NCBI RefSeq assembly: GCF_039540405.1
Contig: NZ_BAABEY010000029.1
Span: forward strand, 62,001-126,000
Direction of reading: 5' to 3'
Origin: Ravibacter arvi
GTDB lineage: Bacteria; Bacteroidota; Bacteroidia; Cytophagales; Spirosomataceae
DNA: 64,000 nucleotides
Shown: piece by piece, positions 26,228 through 35,281 of the stretch
How the letters are laid out: each line of letters begins with the position of its first letter
Numbering within the stretch: the first letter of the stretch is position 1
Notes under the pieces: model-generated
The model's input: only the letters and a program-made list of their open reading frames with translations
The model's database searches: none
Told to the model about the DNA's origin: nothing
Made by a program: the position numbers and the translations under genes

Positions 26228-26896
26228 ATGCTGCACATTCCGCAATTACTGAAACCGGACGAGCTTGAGCTGATCGACAGCCTGTTGAACGAAAGCGCTT
26301 TCCTGGATGGCTCGAAAACCGCAAGCATGGCTGCAAAAGCAGTCAAAAACAACCTCCAGATCGACCGGCAGGACCAGGATACACTTCCCCGGATCCAGGC
26401 AATTTTTGACGAGGCGCTGCGCGCGAGCCCGCTGTTCCAGATTTATTCCATGCCCGCACAAATAGTCCCTTTTCTCCTTAGCAAGTATGAAATAGGGATG
26501 GCCTACGGCTGGCATGTAGACAGCCCGTTTATGGGGCAGCCCCCCATCAGGACCGATCTCGCGATGACCGTTTTCCTCTCCGGCCCGGACGCCTATGAAG
26601 GCGGCGAGCTGGTGATACAAGGACCACAGGGTGTAACGGCTTTCAAAGCGGGCAAAGGGGATGCCGTCGTATATCCATGCCAGTATTTACATTGTGTGAA
26701 CCCGGTGTTGAGCGGACAGCGGTGCGTTGCAGTGAGCTGGATACAAAGCCAGGTAAAAGATATCGGGCACCGGCAGATCCTTTTCGATCTGAACCAGGTG
26801 CATGGCTCGCTTTACCAGCGCGACCCGAATGCTCCGGAGGCGAATTTATTGCTGCAGGCGCACAGTAACCTGCTCCGGATGTGGGCAGGAAGCTGA
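26228..26896 (+). CDS. PKHD-type hydroxylase (YbiX/PiuC-like Fe(II)/2OG oxygenase)
   Basis: 222 residues from ATG 26228 (MLHIPQLLKPDEL), which matches the usual N-terminus of YbiX/PiuC; an ATG at 26213 is the alternative. Motifs align along the family: KNNLQID, iron His/Asp in YGWHVDSP, RTDLAMTVFLS, YEGGELVIQG, GDAVVYP, distal His in YLHCVNPV, then Arg in QRCVAVSW and the LLRMW end. In other bacteria these proteins are often linked to TonB receptors and iron uptake; here the neighbour is the HEAGH protein. Function unknown. Confidence 0.88.
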   Translation: MLHIPQLLKPDELELIDSLLNESAFLDGSKTASMAAKAVKNNLQIDRQDQDTLPRIQAIFDEALRASPLFQIYSMPAQIVPFLLSKYEIGMAYGWHVDSPFMGQPPIRTDLAMTVFLSGPDAYEGGELVIQGPQGVTAFKAGKGDAVVYPCQYLHCVNPVLSGQRCVAVSWIQSQVKDIGHRQILFDLNQVHGSLYQRDPNAPEANLLLQAHSNLLRMWAGS

Positions 26897-26959
26897 CCGT
26901 TCACCGTTAGATTTCAACGTTATACTTTACATATCTTTCAACCAACCCTATTCTGATTT

Positions 26960-27490
26960 ATGGAAGGAACAATCGGGGAAATCAGGCTATTTGCCGGCAA
27001 TTTCCCACCCCTGACCTGGGCTTTCTGCGACGGAAGTCTGGTTTCCATCGCCCAGCAAACGGCCTTGTTCGCGATCCTGGGAACAACCTACGGTGGAGAC
27101 GGACAAAATACGTTTGCCCTGCCCGATTTACGCGGCAGGCTGCCTGTTGGTACAGGCCAGGGCCCCGGCCTCAGCAACGTTGAGCTCGGCCAGATGACCG
27201 GGATGGAATCTACTACACTTCTGGTTACCACCATGCCTCCCCACGTCCATCAGCAGTCGGCATCAGGAAACGAGCCCACTCAGAATACCGCTTCGGGAGC
27301 AGCGCTGGCATCGAACGGGCGGTCCACGAACCCGCCGATGCCCAACGTTTATACGGGAACCGTGTCCCAGGTATCAATGGGTCAAACGACGGGTGTTGCG
27401 GGAGGGGGCCAACCCTTTTCCGTCATACAGCCAATTCTGACAACAAATTTCATTATCTGCATGGAAGGCATTTTCCCCAGCAGAAACTAA
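26960..27490 (+). CDS. Phage tail-collar domain protein (microcystin-dependent-protein-like), copy 1
   Basis: 176 residues. Tail-collar domain at the N-terminus (IGEIRLFAGNFPPLTWAFCDG, TALFAILGTTYGGDGQNTF, LPDLRGRLPVGTGQGPGL). Bacteroidota carry many such proteins outside prophages; role unclear, possibly surface or contractile-injection related. No other phage genes are nearby. The next gene, 32 bp downstream, encodes a close paralogue of the same length, so the pair arose by tandem duplication. Confidence 0.85.
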   Translation: MEGTIGEIRLFAGNFPPLTWAFCDGSLVSIAQQTALFAILGTTYGGDGQNTFALPDLRGRLPVGTGQGPGLSNVELGQMTGMESTTLLVTTMPPHVHQQSASGNEPTQNTASGAALASNGRSTNPPMPNVYTGTVSQVSMGQTTGVAGGGQPFSVIQPILTTNFIICMEGIFPSRN

Positions 27491-27522
27491 ACATCTTGTA
27501 AACCTTATAAACTCAACCATTT

Positions 27523-28053
27523 ATGGAAGGTACTATCGGCGAAATCAGGCTATTTGCAGGAAATTTTGCACCCAGAAACTGGGCGCTTTGCCAGGGGCAA
27601 ATCCTGGCTATCCAGCAGAATACCGCATTGTTCTCTATTCTGGGCACTACTTACGGCGGAAATGGACAAACTACATTCGGACTTCCCGATTTCCGGGGCC
27701 GTGTGGGAATCGGGGTCGGCCAGGGGCCCGGTCTCGGTAACTACACACTCGGACAAGTCCAGGGGACGGAAAACATGACGCTTACACAGAACAACCTGCC
27801 CCCGCACGTACATCAACAAACGGCATCCGGGAACGAACCGTCGCAGAACACTGCGTCGGGAGCCGCGCTGGCATCGAACGGCCGGTCCACAAATCCGCCG
27901 ATGCCCAACATCTATGCCGCGGCCTCAAACCCGGTAAATATGGGCAGCACTACGGCCCCGGCCGGTGCCGGGCAGCCTTTCAGCATCGTTCAGCCCGTTT
28001 TAGGAATGAACTATATCATCTGCTTGTTCGGTGTTTTCCCGTCACGCAACTAG
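27523..28053 (+). CDS. Phage tail-collar domain protein, copy 2
   Basis: 176 residues, same architecture as copy 1 (IGEIRLFAGNFAPRNWALCQG, TALFSILGTTYGGNGQTTF, RVGIGVGQGPGLGNYTLGQ). From the conserved PPHVHQQ to NPPMPN the two are nearly identical (ASGNEPSQNTASGAALASN here, with T for S at one site in copy 1). The start and end regions differ more. It is followed by the large adhesin gene and may share a transcript with it. Confidence 0.85.
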   Translation: MEGTIGEIRLFAGNFAPRNWALCQGQILAIQQNTALFSILGTTYGGNGQTTFGLPDFRGRVGIGVGQGPGLGNYTLGQVQGTENMTLTQNNLPPHVHQQTASGNEPSQNTASGAALASNGRSTNPPMPNIYAAASNPVNMGSTTAPAGAGQPFSIVQPVLGMNYIICLFGVFPSRN

Positions 28054-28173
28054 CATTTACAGCGGGGCATGAGGGGTTTCCAAAGCGAACGGCCCTCATG
28101 CCTCTGCCAATTTTACGGCTGCCTGCGCCATTTCCGGGAAAGGCAGCTTCTCAACTATGAAAATAAACCAACC

Positions 28174-31100
28174 ATGATCGACAAACTTTTACGATCTGTC
28201 ACGCCGCGCTTGAAAACAGGTTATCTTGCTGTGGTCGGCCTGCTTTTTCTTTTACAGGCCTTCCCCGCAGGCGCACAGATCACCGAGTCCTTCGAAGACG
28301 AGGGGCCGGCAGTAGGGGAATCGCCCCTACGGAATTTCTCCCAGGGCGGGATCAGCTTCACCACGCAAGGCAAGTTCGTGGTCTTCGGTAACACAGGCAG
28401 CGCTTACGGGGCCAACGGTTCGCATTATTATCTCCATACTGACAACACGCTCACCAGCGCAAATGGTGTGGGAGGTTTTTCTATCACCACTCCCGCGACC
28501 TCTTTCCATATCAGCTCATTTGCTGCTTACATAGCATCGGACTTATTCGGAAACAACCCAACCAACGGCACCGTAACATTTACAGCCAACCTGGCGGCCG
28601 GCGGCACGGTTACAGAAAATGTAACGATCAACACAACCAACATCGGATCGGGGTATGATTTGAGCAATTCCTTTACCGGAGCGCTCAATGCGCCCATTAC
28701 CTCGCTGACTGTTACGTTGCCTTCCGGGATTCAATACATTGACCTGGACGACATTGTATTTACAACCGCCCCGATTGTTTCCAATCAATACTCCATCAAT
28801 GATGTAAGCACGCTCGAAGGGAATTCCGGCACGAAGACGCTCACATTTACAGTCAGCCGGACCCAGACCAGCTCGTCAGGTTCGGTAACCGCTACAACCG
28901 TCGACGGAAGTGCCAGCGCCGGCACGGATTATGCTCCCAATTCGCAGGTGATCAACTTCGGGGTGGGAGAATCCTCCAAGTCTTTCAACGTTACCATAAA
29001 CGGCGACGTTTCACTGGAGCCTAACGAATTCTTTTCGGTTAACCTCAGCGCGCCGGTTAACGGGGTAATTTTAAAAGGAACGGGTGTCGGGACCATCCTC
29101 GATGACGACAGCATAACGGAGAATTTTGAAGGAGAAACCACCGACAGCCAGAATTTCAGCCAGAACGGGATCAATTTCACAGCCACCGGCGCCCTGATCA
29201 TTTCACCTAACGGCGGCTCGGTTTCAGGCGGGACGCTGGATACCCGTATCGGCAATGGCGGCACCCCGGCCGGTACGGTGGGGACCTTCGGAATAACGAC
29301 GCTGGCCACCTCATTCAACCTGGTATCGATACAAATTTTCACCTCGGCCAATGACGGCGTCTCAGCGCAAAACGGAACCGTAACCTTTACCGGAACAAAA
29401 GCCGATGGTTCCGGCACAGTCACCCATGCCGCAGCATTTAGTGCCTCAGGCAATAACTTTACAGATGTAAATTTTGCAGGCACTCCTTTCAGTAATATCC
29501 AGCTGACCAGCGTTTCCGTGGCAATTTCACCAGGTTTGAATTACCTGGCGCTTGACAACATGAAATTCGGAACAAACGCGATTGTTGTGCACCAGGTATC
29601 TATCGGCGACGCTGCAATCTCGGAGGGCACCGGCCCGGGCAATACCAATATGGCCTTCACGCTGACCCGGTCCAATAACACGACCGCTTTCTCGGTAGAT
29701 GTCGCGCTTGCACATGTCACGACCAGCAGCAATGACTTTGTTTCCAACTTCCCGCCGACTACCGTCAACTTTACAGCAGGCGGCGCCCTTACGCAAGACA
29801 TCACCGTTGCGGTCAACCGTGACGCTGTGGCCGAGCCCAACGAAGTTTTCCACATGGTGCTTTCCAATTCGACCAATGGCGTGGCCATACTGGACGGGCT
29901 CGGGGTAGGAACCATCAACGATGATGACGGCATTATTGAAAGGTTTGAAGGCGAAACTCCCAACGCAACTACCTTTTCAGAAAATGGCATCGCATTTAAT
30001 TCTACCGGGCACTTTAAAGTGCGCAGCTCTTCCGGCCTGGGTAGCGGCCCATCCAACTTTTTCCTCGACACCGGCATCGGAAACGGGGGGACACCGACCG
30101 GATCGGCCGGGTCTGCCACGATCACGACCGCGAATACCGGGTTTAAGCTGATCGCTATCGACGCCTGGACGTCCAACAATGATGGCGCAGAAGGGAGCCA
30201 ATCCTCTGCCGTGATTAAATTTAAAGGTACCCGCACCGACGGCGGCGGTACGGTAGAAGTCGACAAAAACATCAGCCCGTCTGGCGACATGCCCGGCGGC
30301 TGGGTTCAGAACATTGCTTTCAGCGGTACTCCGCTCGAAAATGTAGTGCTGAATTCACTGGAGGTCATCATCGTCAGCGGAGCCAATTACGTTGCATTGG
30401 ATAACTTCAGCTATGTAACCGCCAACAGCGACCCCGAAATAGAAGTGGTGAATGCCGCCGACCAGGTAATCGCCGACGGGAGCTCAACTCCGTCTGTGGA
30501 AGCCCAGACCGACTTCGGGGCTGTTTGTCTGAATGGAACCGCCCCTTCAATATCGTACACGATCAAGAACCTGGCTACCCTGGGAGCCCTCTCCCTGACC
30601 GGTTCGCCCGCTGTTACCTTGTCGGGGCCGGGCGCATCGAATTTTTCGGTAACCACGCAGCCGGCAGGCTCGGTCGGATCCGGGCAAACCACCAGCTTTA
30701 CTATTCAGCTTACTACCGGTACGGCAGGAACGCATGATGCCGTGGTGACGATCGCCAACAACGACCTCGACGAGAATCCCTACACTTTTGCCATCCGGGG
30801 AACCGTAAATGCATTGCCATCAGCGGTTATTACGGCGGCAAGTGAAGTCTGTCAGACCGCCGACCTTGCGCTTAGCGTACCTTCAGCCGGCGCGGGCGCC
30901 ACGTATACCTGGGGTGGCAATGGTCTCACAGCTTCCAATACCAATGCCGTAGTGGCCAATCCGGTCGCTACCGGAACGCAGCAGTATACGGTTTCGGTAG
31001 TAGCGGCCAATGGCTGTTCTGCATCCTCCACTCACAGCGTCACGGTAAATGCGGCAAACATCCCTGCGTCTTCTGCCAGTGTTGAACAGGTAGTCGGGCC

Positions 31101-32118
31101 CGGAAGCATGTTTGCAAATTCCTGTTCATTCGTGGCTAAAATCGTTCCGTCAGGTAACCACGCGGTGGCGGGGCTGGTAAAAGCAAGTGTCTGGGTTGAA
31201 ACCGGACCGATAAATGGCCTGGTAGGCCGTCACTATGAAATTGCACCGGCAACTGACCCGGAAATTTCTACAGGAACGGTCACACTTTATTTCACTCAAG
31301 GCGAATTTGATGCCTATAACCAGACCATCACAGCCGACTTTCTTCCATCGGGCCCGGCTTCCGGTACCACAAATGTACAAGTAGTACGATTTGCAGGAGT
31401 CTCCGACCCGAACGACGGTTTGCCACAGCACTATGCGTCAGACGTGCCGTCTTATATTGTGCCTGATGCCGTCACCTGGGACCCGGTGCTGAACCACTGG
31501 GCAGTTACTTTCCAGGTAACCTCCGGGTTTAGCGGCTTCTTCATTAAGTCAGCGTCACAGGCCATGCCGGTTACACTGGTATCATTCCAGGGCAAGGCGC
31601 TGTCGTCGGGTGAAAACCAGCTCAACTGGGTGACAGCCGATGAAGAGGCATTCAGTCATTTTGAAATAATGCGGTCAGGAGATGCACAGTCGTTTGAAAC
31701 CATCGGTCATGTGGATGCAGCCCAAAAACAGCCGACCCAGCTCCGGGCATACCAGTTCATTGACACTAACCCGCGCGGACAAACCTACTACCGCCTGAAA
31801 ATGGTTGATATCGACGGCTCGGTTGACTTCTCCGATATAATCTCAATCAGGGGACGCGCCGGTATTCCGGTAGTCGGAAGCTTCTATCCGAACCCGGTTA
31901 CTCAGTCCGGCAGCGGGAAAATCGATGTTTATACAGACAGGCCCGGCGTATGGAAAATCCGGATTTTCGACGCCCTGGGAAGGGAGGTCCACTCGGAATC
32001 CCGTACGCTCCCTGGCGGTCTTCATTCCATTACCGTTGACCAACTCGGCAAAGGTATGAACCTCGTACATTTCTCGGATGGACATACCACCCTGGTGAGA
32101 AAGGTAATCCGTGACTAA
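28174..32118 (+). CDS. Large T9SS-secreted adhesin with Calx-beta and choice-of-anchor domains
   Basis: 1314 residues from ATG 28174 (MIDKLLRSV), giving a clean signal peptide to about residue 35; a longer upstream frame adds unlikely sequence. Order: jelly-roll-like unit (37-200), Calx-beta (205-312, ending GVGTILDDD), second unit (315-470), Calx-beta (473-585, ending GVGTINDDD), third unit (588-748), choice-of-anchor D (750-878), PKD/Ig-like (885-962), unassigned region, a fibronectin-like module (1131-1225) and a T9SS type A sorting domain (from about 1229: GSFYPNPV, VYTDRPGVWKIRIFDALGRE). Secreted through the outer membrane by T9SS and held on the surface; an adhesive or matrix role is inferred. 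Confidence 0.88.
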   Translation: MIDKLLRSVTPRLKTGYLAVVGLLFLLQAFPAGAQITESFEDEGPAVGESPLRNFSQGGISFTTQGKFVVFGNTGSAYGANGSHYYLHTDNTLTSANGVGGFSITTPATSFHISSFAAYIASDLFGNNPTNGTVTFTANLAAGGTVTENVTINTTNIGSGYDLSNSFTGALNAPITSLTVTLPSGIQYIDLDDIVFTTAPIVSNQYSINDVSTLEGNSGTKTLTFTVSRTQTSSSGSVTATTVDGSASAGTDYAPNSQVINFGVGESSKSFNVTINGDVSLEPNEFFSVNLSAPVNGVILKGTGVGTILDDDSITENFEGETTDSQNFSQNGINFTATGALIISPNGGSVSGGTLDTRIGNGGTPAGTVGTFGITTLATSFNLVSIQIFTSANDGVSAQNGTVTFTGTKADGSGTVTHAAAFSASGNNFTDVNFAGTPFSNIQLTSVSVAISPGLNYLALDNMKFGTNAIVVHQVSIGDAAISEGTGPGNTNMAFTLTRSNNTTAFSVDVALAHVTTSSNDFVSNFPPTTVNFTAGGALTQDITVAVNRDAVAEPNEVFHMVLSNSTNGVAILDGLGVGTINDDDGIIERFEGETPNATTFSENGIAFNSTGHFKVRSSSGLGSGPSNFFLDTGIGNGGTPTGSAGSATITTANTGFKLIAIDAWTSNNDGAEGSQSSAVIKFKGTRTDGGGTVEVDKNISPSGDMPGGWVQNIAFSGTPLENVVLNSLEVIIVSGANYVALDNFSYVTANSDPEIEVVNAADQVIADGSSTPSVEAQTDFGAVCLNGTAPSISYTIKNLATLGALSLTGSPAVTLSGPGASNFSVTTQPAGSVGSGQTTSFTIQLTTGTAGTHDAVVTIANNDLDENPYTFAIRGTVNALPSAVITAASEVCQTADLALSVPSAGAGATYTWGGNGLTASNTNAVVANPVATGTQQYTVSVVAANGCSASSTHSVTVNAANIPASSASVEQVVGPGSMFANSCSFVAKIVPSGNHAVAGLVKASVWVETGPINGLVGRHYEIAPATDPEISTGTVTLYFTQGEFDAYNQTITADFLPSGPASGTTNVQVVRFAGVSDPNDGLPQHYASDVPSYIVPDAVTWDPVLNHWAVTFQVTSGFSGFFIKSASQAMPVTLVSFQGKALSSGENQLNWVTADEEAFSHFEIMRSGDAQSFETIGHVDAAQKQPTQLRAYQFIDTNPRGQTYYRLKMVDIDGSVDFSDIISIRGRAGIPVVGSFYPNPVTQSGSGKIDVYTDRPGVWKIRIFDALGREVHSESRTLPGGLHSITVDQLGKGMNLVHFSDGHTTLVRKVIRD

Positions 32119-32150
32119 CTTTTTTCCGGGATACCGGAGTATGTTTTAGT

Positions 32151-32201
32151 GACCAATAGAAATGCCCGTCCGGTGAAAACCGGCGGGCATTTCTATTGGT
32201 C
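32151..32201. terminator. Long hairpin between convergent genes
   Basis: A 23-bp stem with a single one-base bulge (32151-32174 with 32179-32201) and a GAAA loop, between the adhesin gene and the convergent SDR gene. No long T run borders it, but its stability and position fit a bidirectional stop. Confidence 0.65.
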
Positions 32202-32211
32202 TAAACTTACC

Positions 32212-32967
32212 TCAAAATGTAATGGTCAATCCGCCGTCCACCGTCAGCACAGACCCGGTAATATAAGTGGCATCCGCCCCGGCAAGGAACCAGGCTACAC
32301 CCGCTACCTCTTCCGGACGGCCGGCTCTTTTTAAAGGCAAATGACTGTATTTCACATAGTTATCATGAAACCATTCGGTCTCCAGCTCATTTTGGCCGTT
32401 ACGGTCAACCGACATGGGCGTATCGATAAAACCGGGGGCTATGGTGTTGGCAAGAATATTTTTAGCCGCGAGCTCGAGGGCCAGTGAGCGGGTGAACTGG
32501 GTAATGGCGGCTTTCGCCATGCCATAGGCCGACGCGCCATGCTCCACACGGCGATCATGTATGGAAGTAATATGAATGACCCTTCCGCCGGCTTCCATCA
32601 GCGGGATGAGGGCCCGGCAGCTTCTTACCGTTCCGTAAAGCATTACCTGCAAGGCATCGTCCCACTCGGCGAAATTGCTGTCGAGTGCCGGGATGTTTTC
32701 CGACACGCCGATGCTGTTGATCAAAACGTCGAAAGTCCCGTGCGTCTCCTTCAAATCCGAGACAAAATGCTGCAGTTGACTTTCGTTACGGATATCCAGC
32801 TGTATCGCTTCGTGCCCCTTCCCGGTCAGCCCGGCATAGGCAATCTCCAGCTTCGACCGGTCGGAAGACGCGATTACCACGGCCCATCCTTCTTTTGAAA
32901 AACGTTCGGCGGTCGCTTTCCCTATACCCGAAGACCCGCCCAGGATCACTACTTTCTTTCTATTCAT
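32212..32967 (-). CDS. Short-chain dehydrogenase/reductase
   Basis: 251 residues, classical SDR length. Nucleotide site GGSSGIGKATAERF at the N-terminus, NSIGVSEN (variant of NNAG), Ser in ITSIHD, catalytic YGMAK and the terminal ITGSVLTVDGG. It oxidises or reduces a hydroxyl/carbonyl pair, probably a sugar or sugar acid given the neighbouring enolase-superfamily and mutarotase-like genes. It is the last gene of the minus-strand run of locus 2, 85 bp after the enolase-superfamily gene. Confidence 0.92.
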   Translation of the reverse strand: MNRKKVVILGGSSGIGKATAERFSKEGWAVVIASSDRSKLEIAYAGLTGKGHEAIQLDIRNESQLQHFVSDLKETHGTFDVLINSIGVSENIPALDSNFAEWDDALQVMLYGTVRSCRALIPLMEAGGRVIHITSIHDRRVEHGASAYGMAKAAITQFTRSLALELAAKNILANTIAPGFIDTPMSVDRNGQNELETEWFHDNYVKYSHLPLKRAGRPEEVAGVAWFLAGADATYITGSVLTVDGGLTITF

Positions 32968-33052
32968 ACCTAAAAATCAAAATTATGGGCACCCAGGCAG
33001 CCGCTACCGATTTTGATTACCGCCTGCCTGAAAAAAGCCGGGCGGCTGCCAC

Positions 33053-34228
33053 TTACAACAAAGGTGTCTGATAGTGAGTCTTTCCATTTATGGTAATCTG
33101 CATATCCTGCAGGTATGGCTTCAACCCTTCGGTATTAATAGTCAGCCCCAGACCGGGCTTTTCGGGTACCGTCACCTGTCCGTTGGCATCGGGCAATATC
33201 CGGTCGGTCGTAATATCCAGAGCGAGTTGCCTCGGTTCTACCGGGTATTCGCAAATGACATCTTTCTCTACCCCGGCATAGGGCTGTAACGACGCGCTGA
33301 GCGCCAGGTGCGAGGTAAAAGTGTGGTTCACATAGGTAATGCCTTTGGCGGCAGCCTCATCGGCCACCCGTTTGGCCGGCGTTATGCCACCGATCCGACC
33401 GGTGTCGATCTGCACGAAGCCGAGGCCGGCGAAGTCCAGCATTGCAGCAGCCTGTACATAATTGTTGCATCCTTCGCCTGCTGCAAGCGGTATACGCGGC
33501 GTGCACCCCGAAAGCGCCTTGTAAGGCCCGAGTGCCATATTGGCAAATGGTTCTTCCAACCAGTAGGCATTCACCTCTTTCAGAGCTTCCAGGCGTTGCT
33601 CTGCGGTAGCAACGTCCTCTCCCCAGACGGTACCGATATCGATCATCAGGTAGGCATCGCCCCCCAGCCCTTCGCGTGCAGCCCTGAAATGGGCCGCATC
33701 TTCTGCCGCGCTGCCCTTGCCAATCGGCCCCCAGCCGAATTTAACCGCCTTATAGCCCGAAGCCCGCGATTGCACTGCCTTCTCGTAGGTCTGCGCCGGG
33801 GTGTCGCCAAACAACTGTGAGGCATACGGTGTTTTGGGATAAGCTTTTTTATACCCCAGGAGGCTGTATACCGGCTCCCCCAATTTTTTCCCCAGCAAGT
33901 CCCAGAGCGCTATGTCTATCCCCGAAAGCGTATGATCCGCTTGCAGTAAATCAAAGCTATTGGCATGTACTTTCTGACCAATCCTGACAATGTCGGCCGG
34001 CTCATTGAGCGGCATTCCCTCAACCGAATACCTCACCGGCTTGCACGCGCTGTGCGACATAGGACATACATAGGCGGCTATCGTAGGCAACGGCGAAGCC
34101 TCGCATTCACCCCAGCCCTCCAAACCGCCCGCCCTGACCCGGACCAGCGTTGCGTCCTGGCTTCCATCGCCTATGTCTTCAACCACCGGCATACTCAGGT
34201 AAAAGAAATCTACTGATTCAATTTTCAT
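33053..34228 (-). CDS. Mandelate racemase/muconate lactonizing enzyme-family protein
   Basis: 391 residues, enolase superfamily. Capping domain at the N-terminus, then a barrel with metal-ligand candidates in LMIDIGT, YWLEEPF and AAGEG, and a His near the end of the barrel (YVNHTFTSHL). HTLSGIDIALWDLLGK is the family's usual linker. Many members dehydrate sugar acids; an acid-sugar dehydratase role here fits the neighbouring SDR and symporter but is inference. Heptad array D begins 10 bp upstream of the ATG. Confidence 0.88.
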   Translation of the reverse strand: MKIESVDFFYLSMPVVEDIGDGSQDATLVRVRAGGLEGWGECEASPLPTIAAYVCPMSHSACKPVRYSVEGMPLNEPADIVRIGQKVHANSFDLLQADHTLSGIDIALWDLLGKKLGEPVYSLLGYKKAYPKTPYASQLFGDTPAQTYEKAVQSRASGYKAVKFGWGPIGKGSAAEDAAHFRAAREGLGGDAYLMIDIGTVWGEDVATAEQRLEALKEVNAYWLEEPFANMALGPYKALSGCTPRIPLAAGEGCNNYVQAAAMLDFAGLGFVQIDTGRIGGITPAKRVADEAAAKGITYVNHTFTSHLALSASLQPYAGVEKDVICEYPVEPRQLALDITTDRILPDANGQVTVPEKPGLGLTINTEGLKPYLQDMQITINGKTHYQTPLL

Positions 34229-34238
34229 GTGTTTAAAA

Positions 34239-34330
34239 GGTTTGAGCGATGGGGTGTGAGGGGTTAGAAGTCAGAAATCAGAAATCGGAAATCAGCTCCC
34301 GCTGACCTCTGATTTCTGACTTCCGGTTTC
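34239..34330. repeat. Heptad repeat array D, chimeric units, two-armed
   Basis: Eight in-register units at 34239-34294: GGTTTGA, GCGATGG, GGTGTGA, GGGGTTA, then GAAGTCA, GAAATCA, GAAATCG, GAAATCA. After an 8-nt centre come TGACCTC, TGATTTC, TGACTTC, CGGTTTC (34303-34330). The first half is of the TGAGGTG class, the second of the GGAAATC class, in one frame. It lies between the mutarotase-like stop and the enolase-superfamily start. Confidence 0.9.
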
Positions 34331-34372
34331 TACTTTTTCATACCCGCTCTGTGATAAATGTTAAAATAAAAT

Positions 34373-35281
34373 TCAGATTTGACTCTTCCCTGCATAAATG
34401 GTTACGGTTGTCACAATTTCCTCTCCCGGTTTCAGCACGGTGCATTGTCCCTGCGCCGCCGCCTCGTTCACACTGAAAGGCATAGCGGTTGCGGGTTCAA
34501 GTATGGCCGTATAATGGTCGCGAAACTGGCCGAAGGAAGCAAAATACCATTGGTAGGGGAACACCGCAGGGTCGTATTCATACCTGAATTGCAGGCGGTC
34601 GCCCTCCGAAAACATGGACATCGCCCCGGTTGTTTCCCGGTAAAGGTAAAAGAAGTCCATTGAGCCGTCTTTGGGCGGGACGATGGACGCGTTTTGTCCC
34701 TCTATCTGCGGCCAGGGAAATTCCCCCTGAAAAGAAAACCGCGACGACTGCGGGTAAACGATGCGTGCTGCTTTGGCGTTGCTCACCACGCGGTCGCCGG
34801 GACTGATCCGGAGCGCTGCGTGAAGTTTCCAGAGAAAGCTGCGCGAAGCATCCGCCGTGTTGCGGATCACATACCTGACCCTGATTTCGGGTTTCCCGTC
34901 CACTACCGAAACTTCCTTCAGGTAATACAGGCCACTTTTCGGAAGTACACCCCATAAGCCTACTTTCCCGTTCTCAAGCGTGGCTTCCAGTTCTGTCGTC
35001 CAAAGCTCCCCGTGGTCGGGATAATCGATACCATCGACGTTTTCAGGAACATCGTTGGGTATAAGTTCGTCGATACCTCCCCAGAAGTTATCCTCGTAAT
35101 CGGCTCCGGGCGCCGACTTTTCGAGCTGCAACGCAGTATTGTGCCAGAGAAACTCCCTTCCCAGGATCTTGTTGTATACACTGGTAAATTTTCCGCCCAA
35201 TGCCGGCGCCAGCTCAGCCCTGATCCGGTCATTCTCGATCACCAGCAAGACGATCCCGTTTTCTTCCTTTCTAAAAATCAT
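34373..35281 (-). CDS. Aldose 1-epimerase-like (mutarotase-fold) protein
   Basis: 302 residues. Galactose-mutarotase-like beta-sandwich: RIRAELAPALGGKFTSVYNK, a GGIDELIPND segment, DHGELWTTELEA with a likely catalytic His, and FLWKLHAALRI. The classical mutarotase HxH pair is not obvious, so it may be a sugar-binding or epimerase variant. Its ATG overlaps the PIG-L stop by 4 bp (ATGA), showing translational coupling in the locus 2 operon. Confidence 0.75.
   Translation of the reverse strand: MIFRKEENGIVLLVIENDRIRAELAPALGGKFTSVYNKILGREFLWHNTALQLEKSAPGADYEDNFWGGIDELIPNDVPENVDGIDYPDHGELWTTELEATLENGKVGLWGVLPKSGLYYLKEVSVVDGKPEIRVRYVIRNTADASRSFLWKLHAALRISPGDRVVSNAKAARIVYPQSSRFSFQGEFPWPQIEGQNASIVPPKDGSMDFFYLYRETTGAMSMFSEGDRLQFRYEYDPAVFPYQWYFASFGQFRDHYTAILEPATAMPFSVNEAAAQGQCTVLKPGEEIVTTVTIYAGKSQI

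Noticed and set aside
26960..28053. Prophage remnant
   Set aside because: Tail-collar proteins of this type are common in Bacteroidota outside phages, and no capsid, terminase or integrase gene is nearby.
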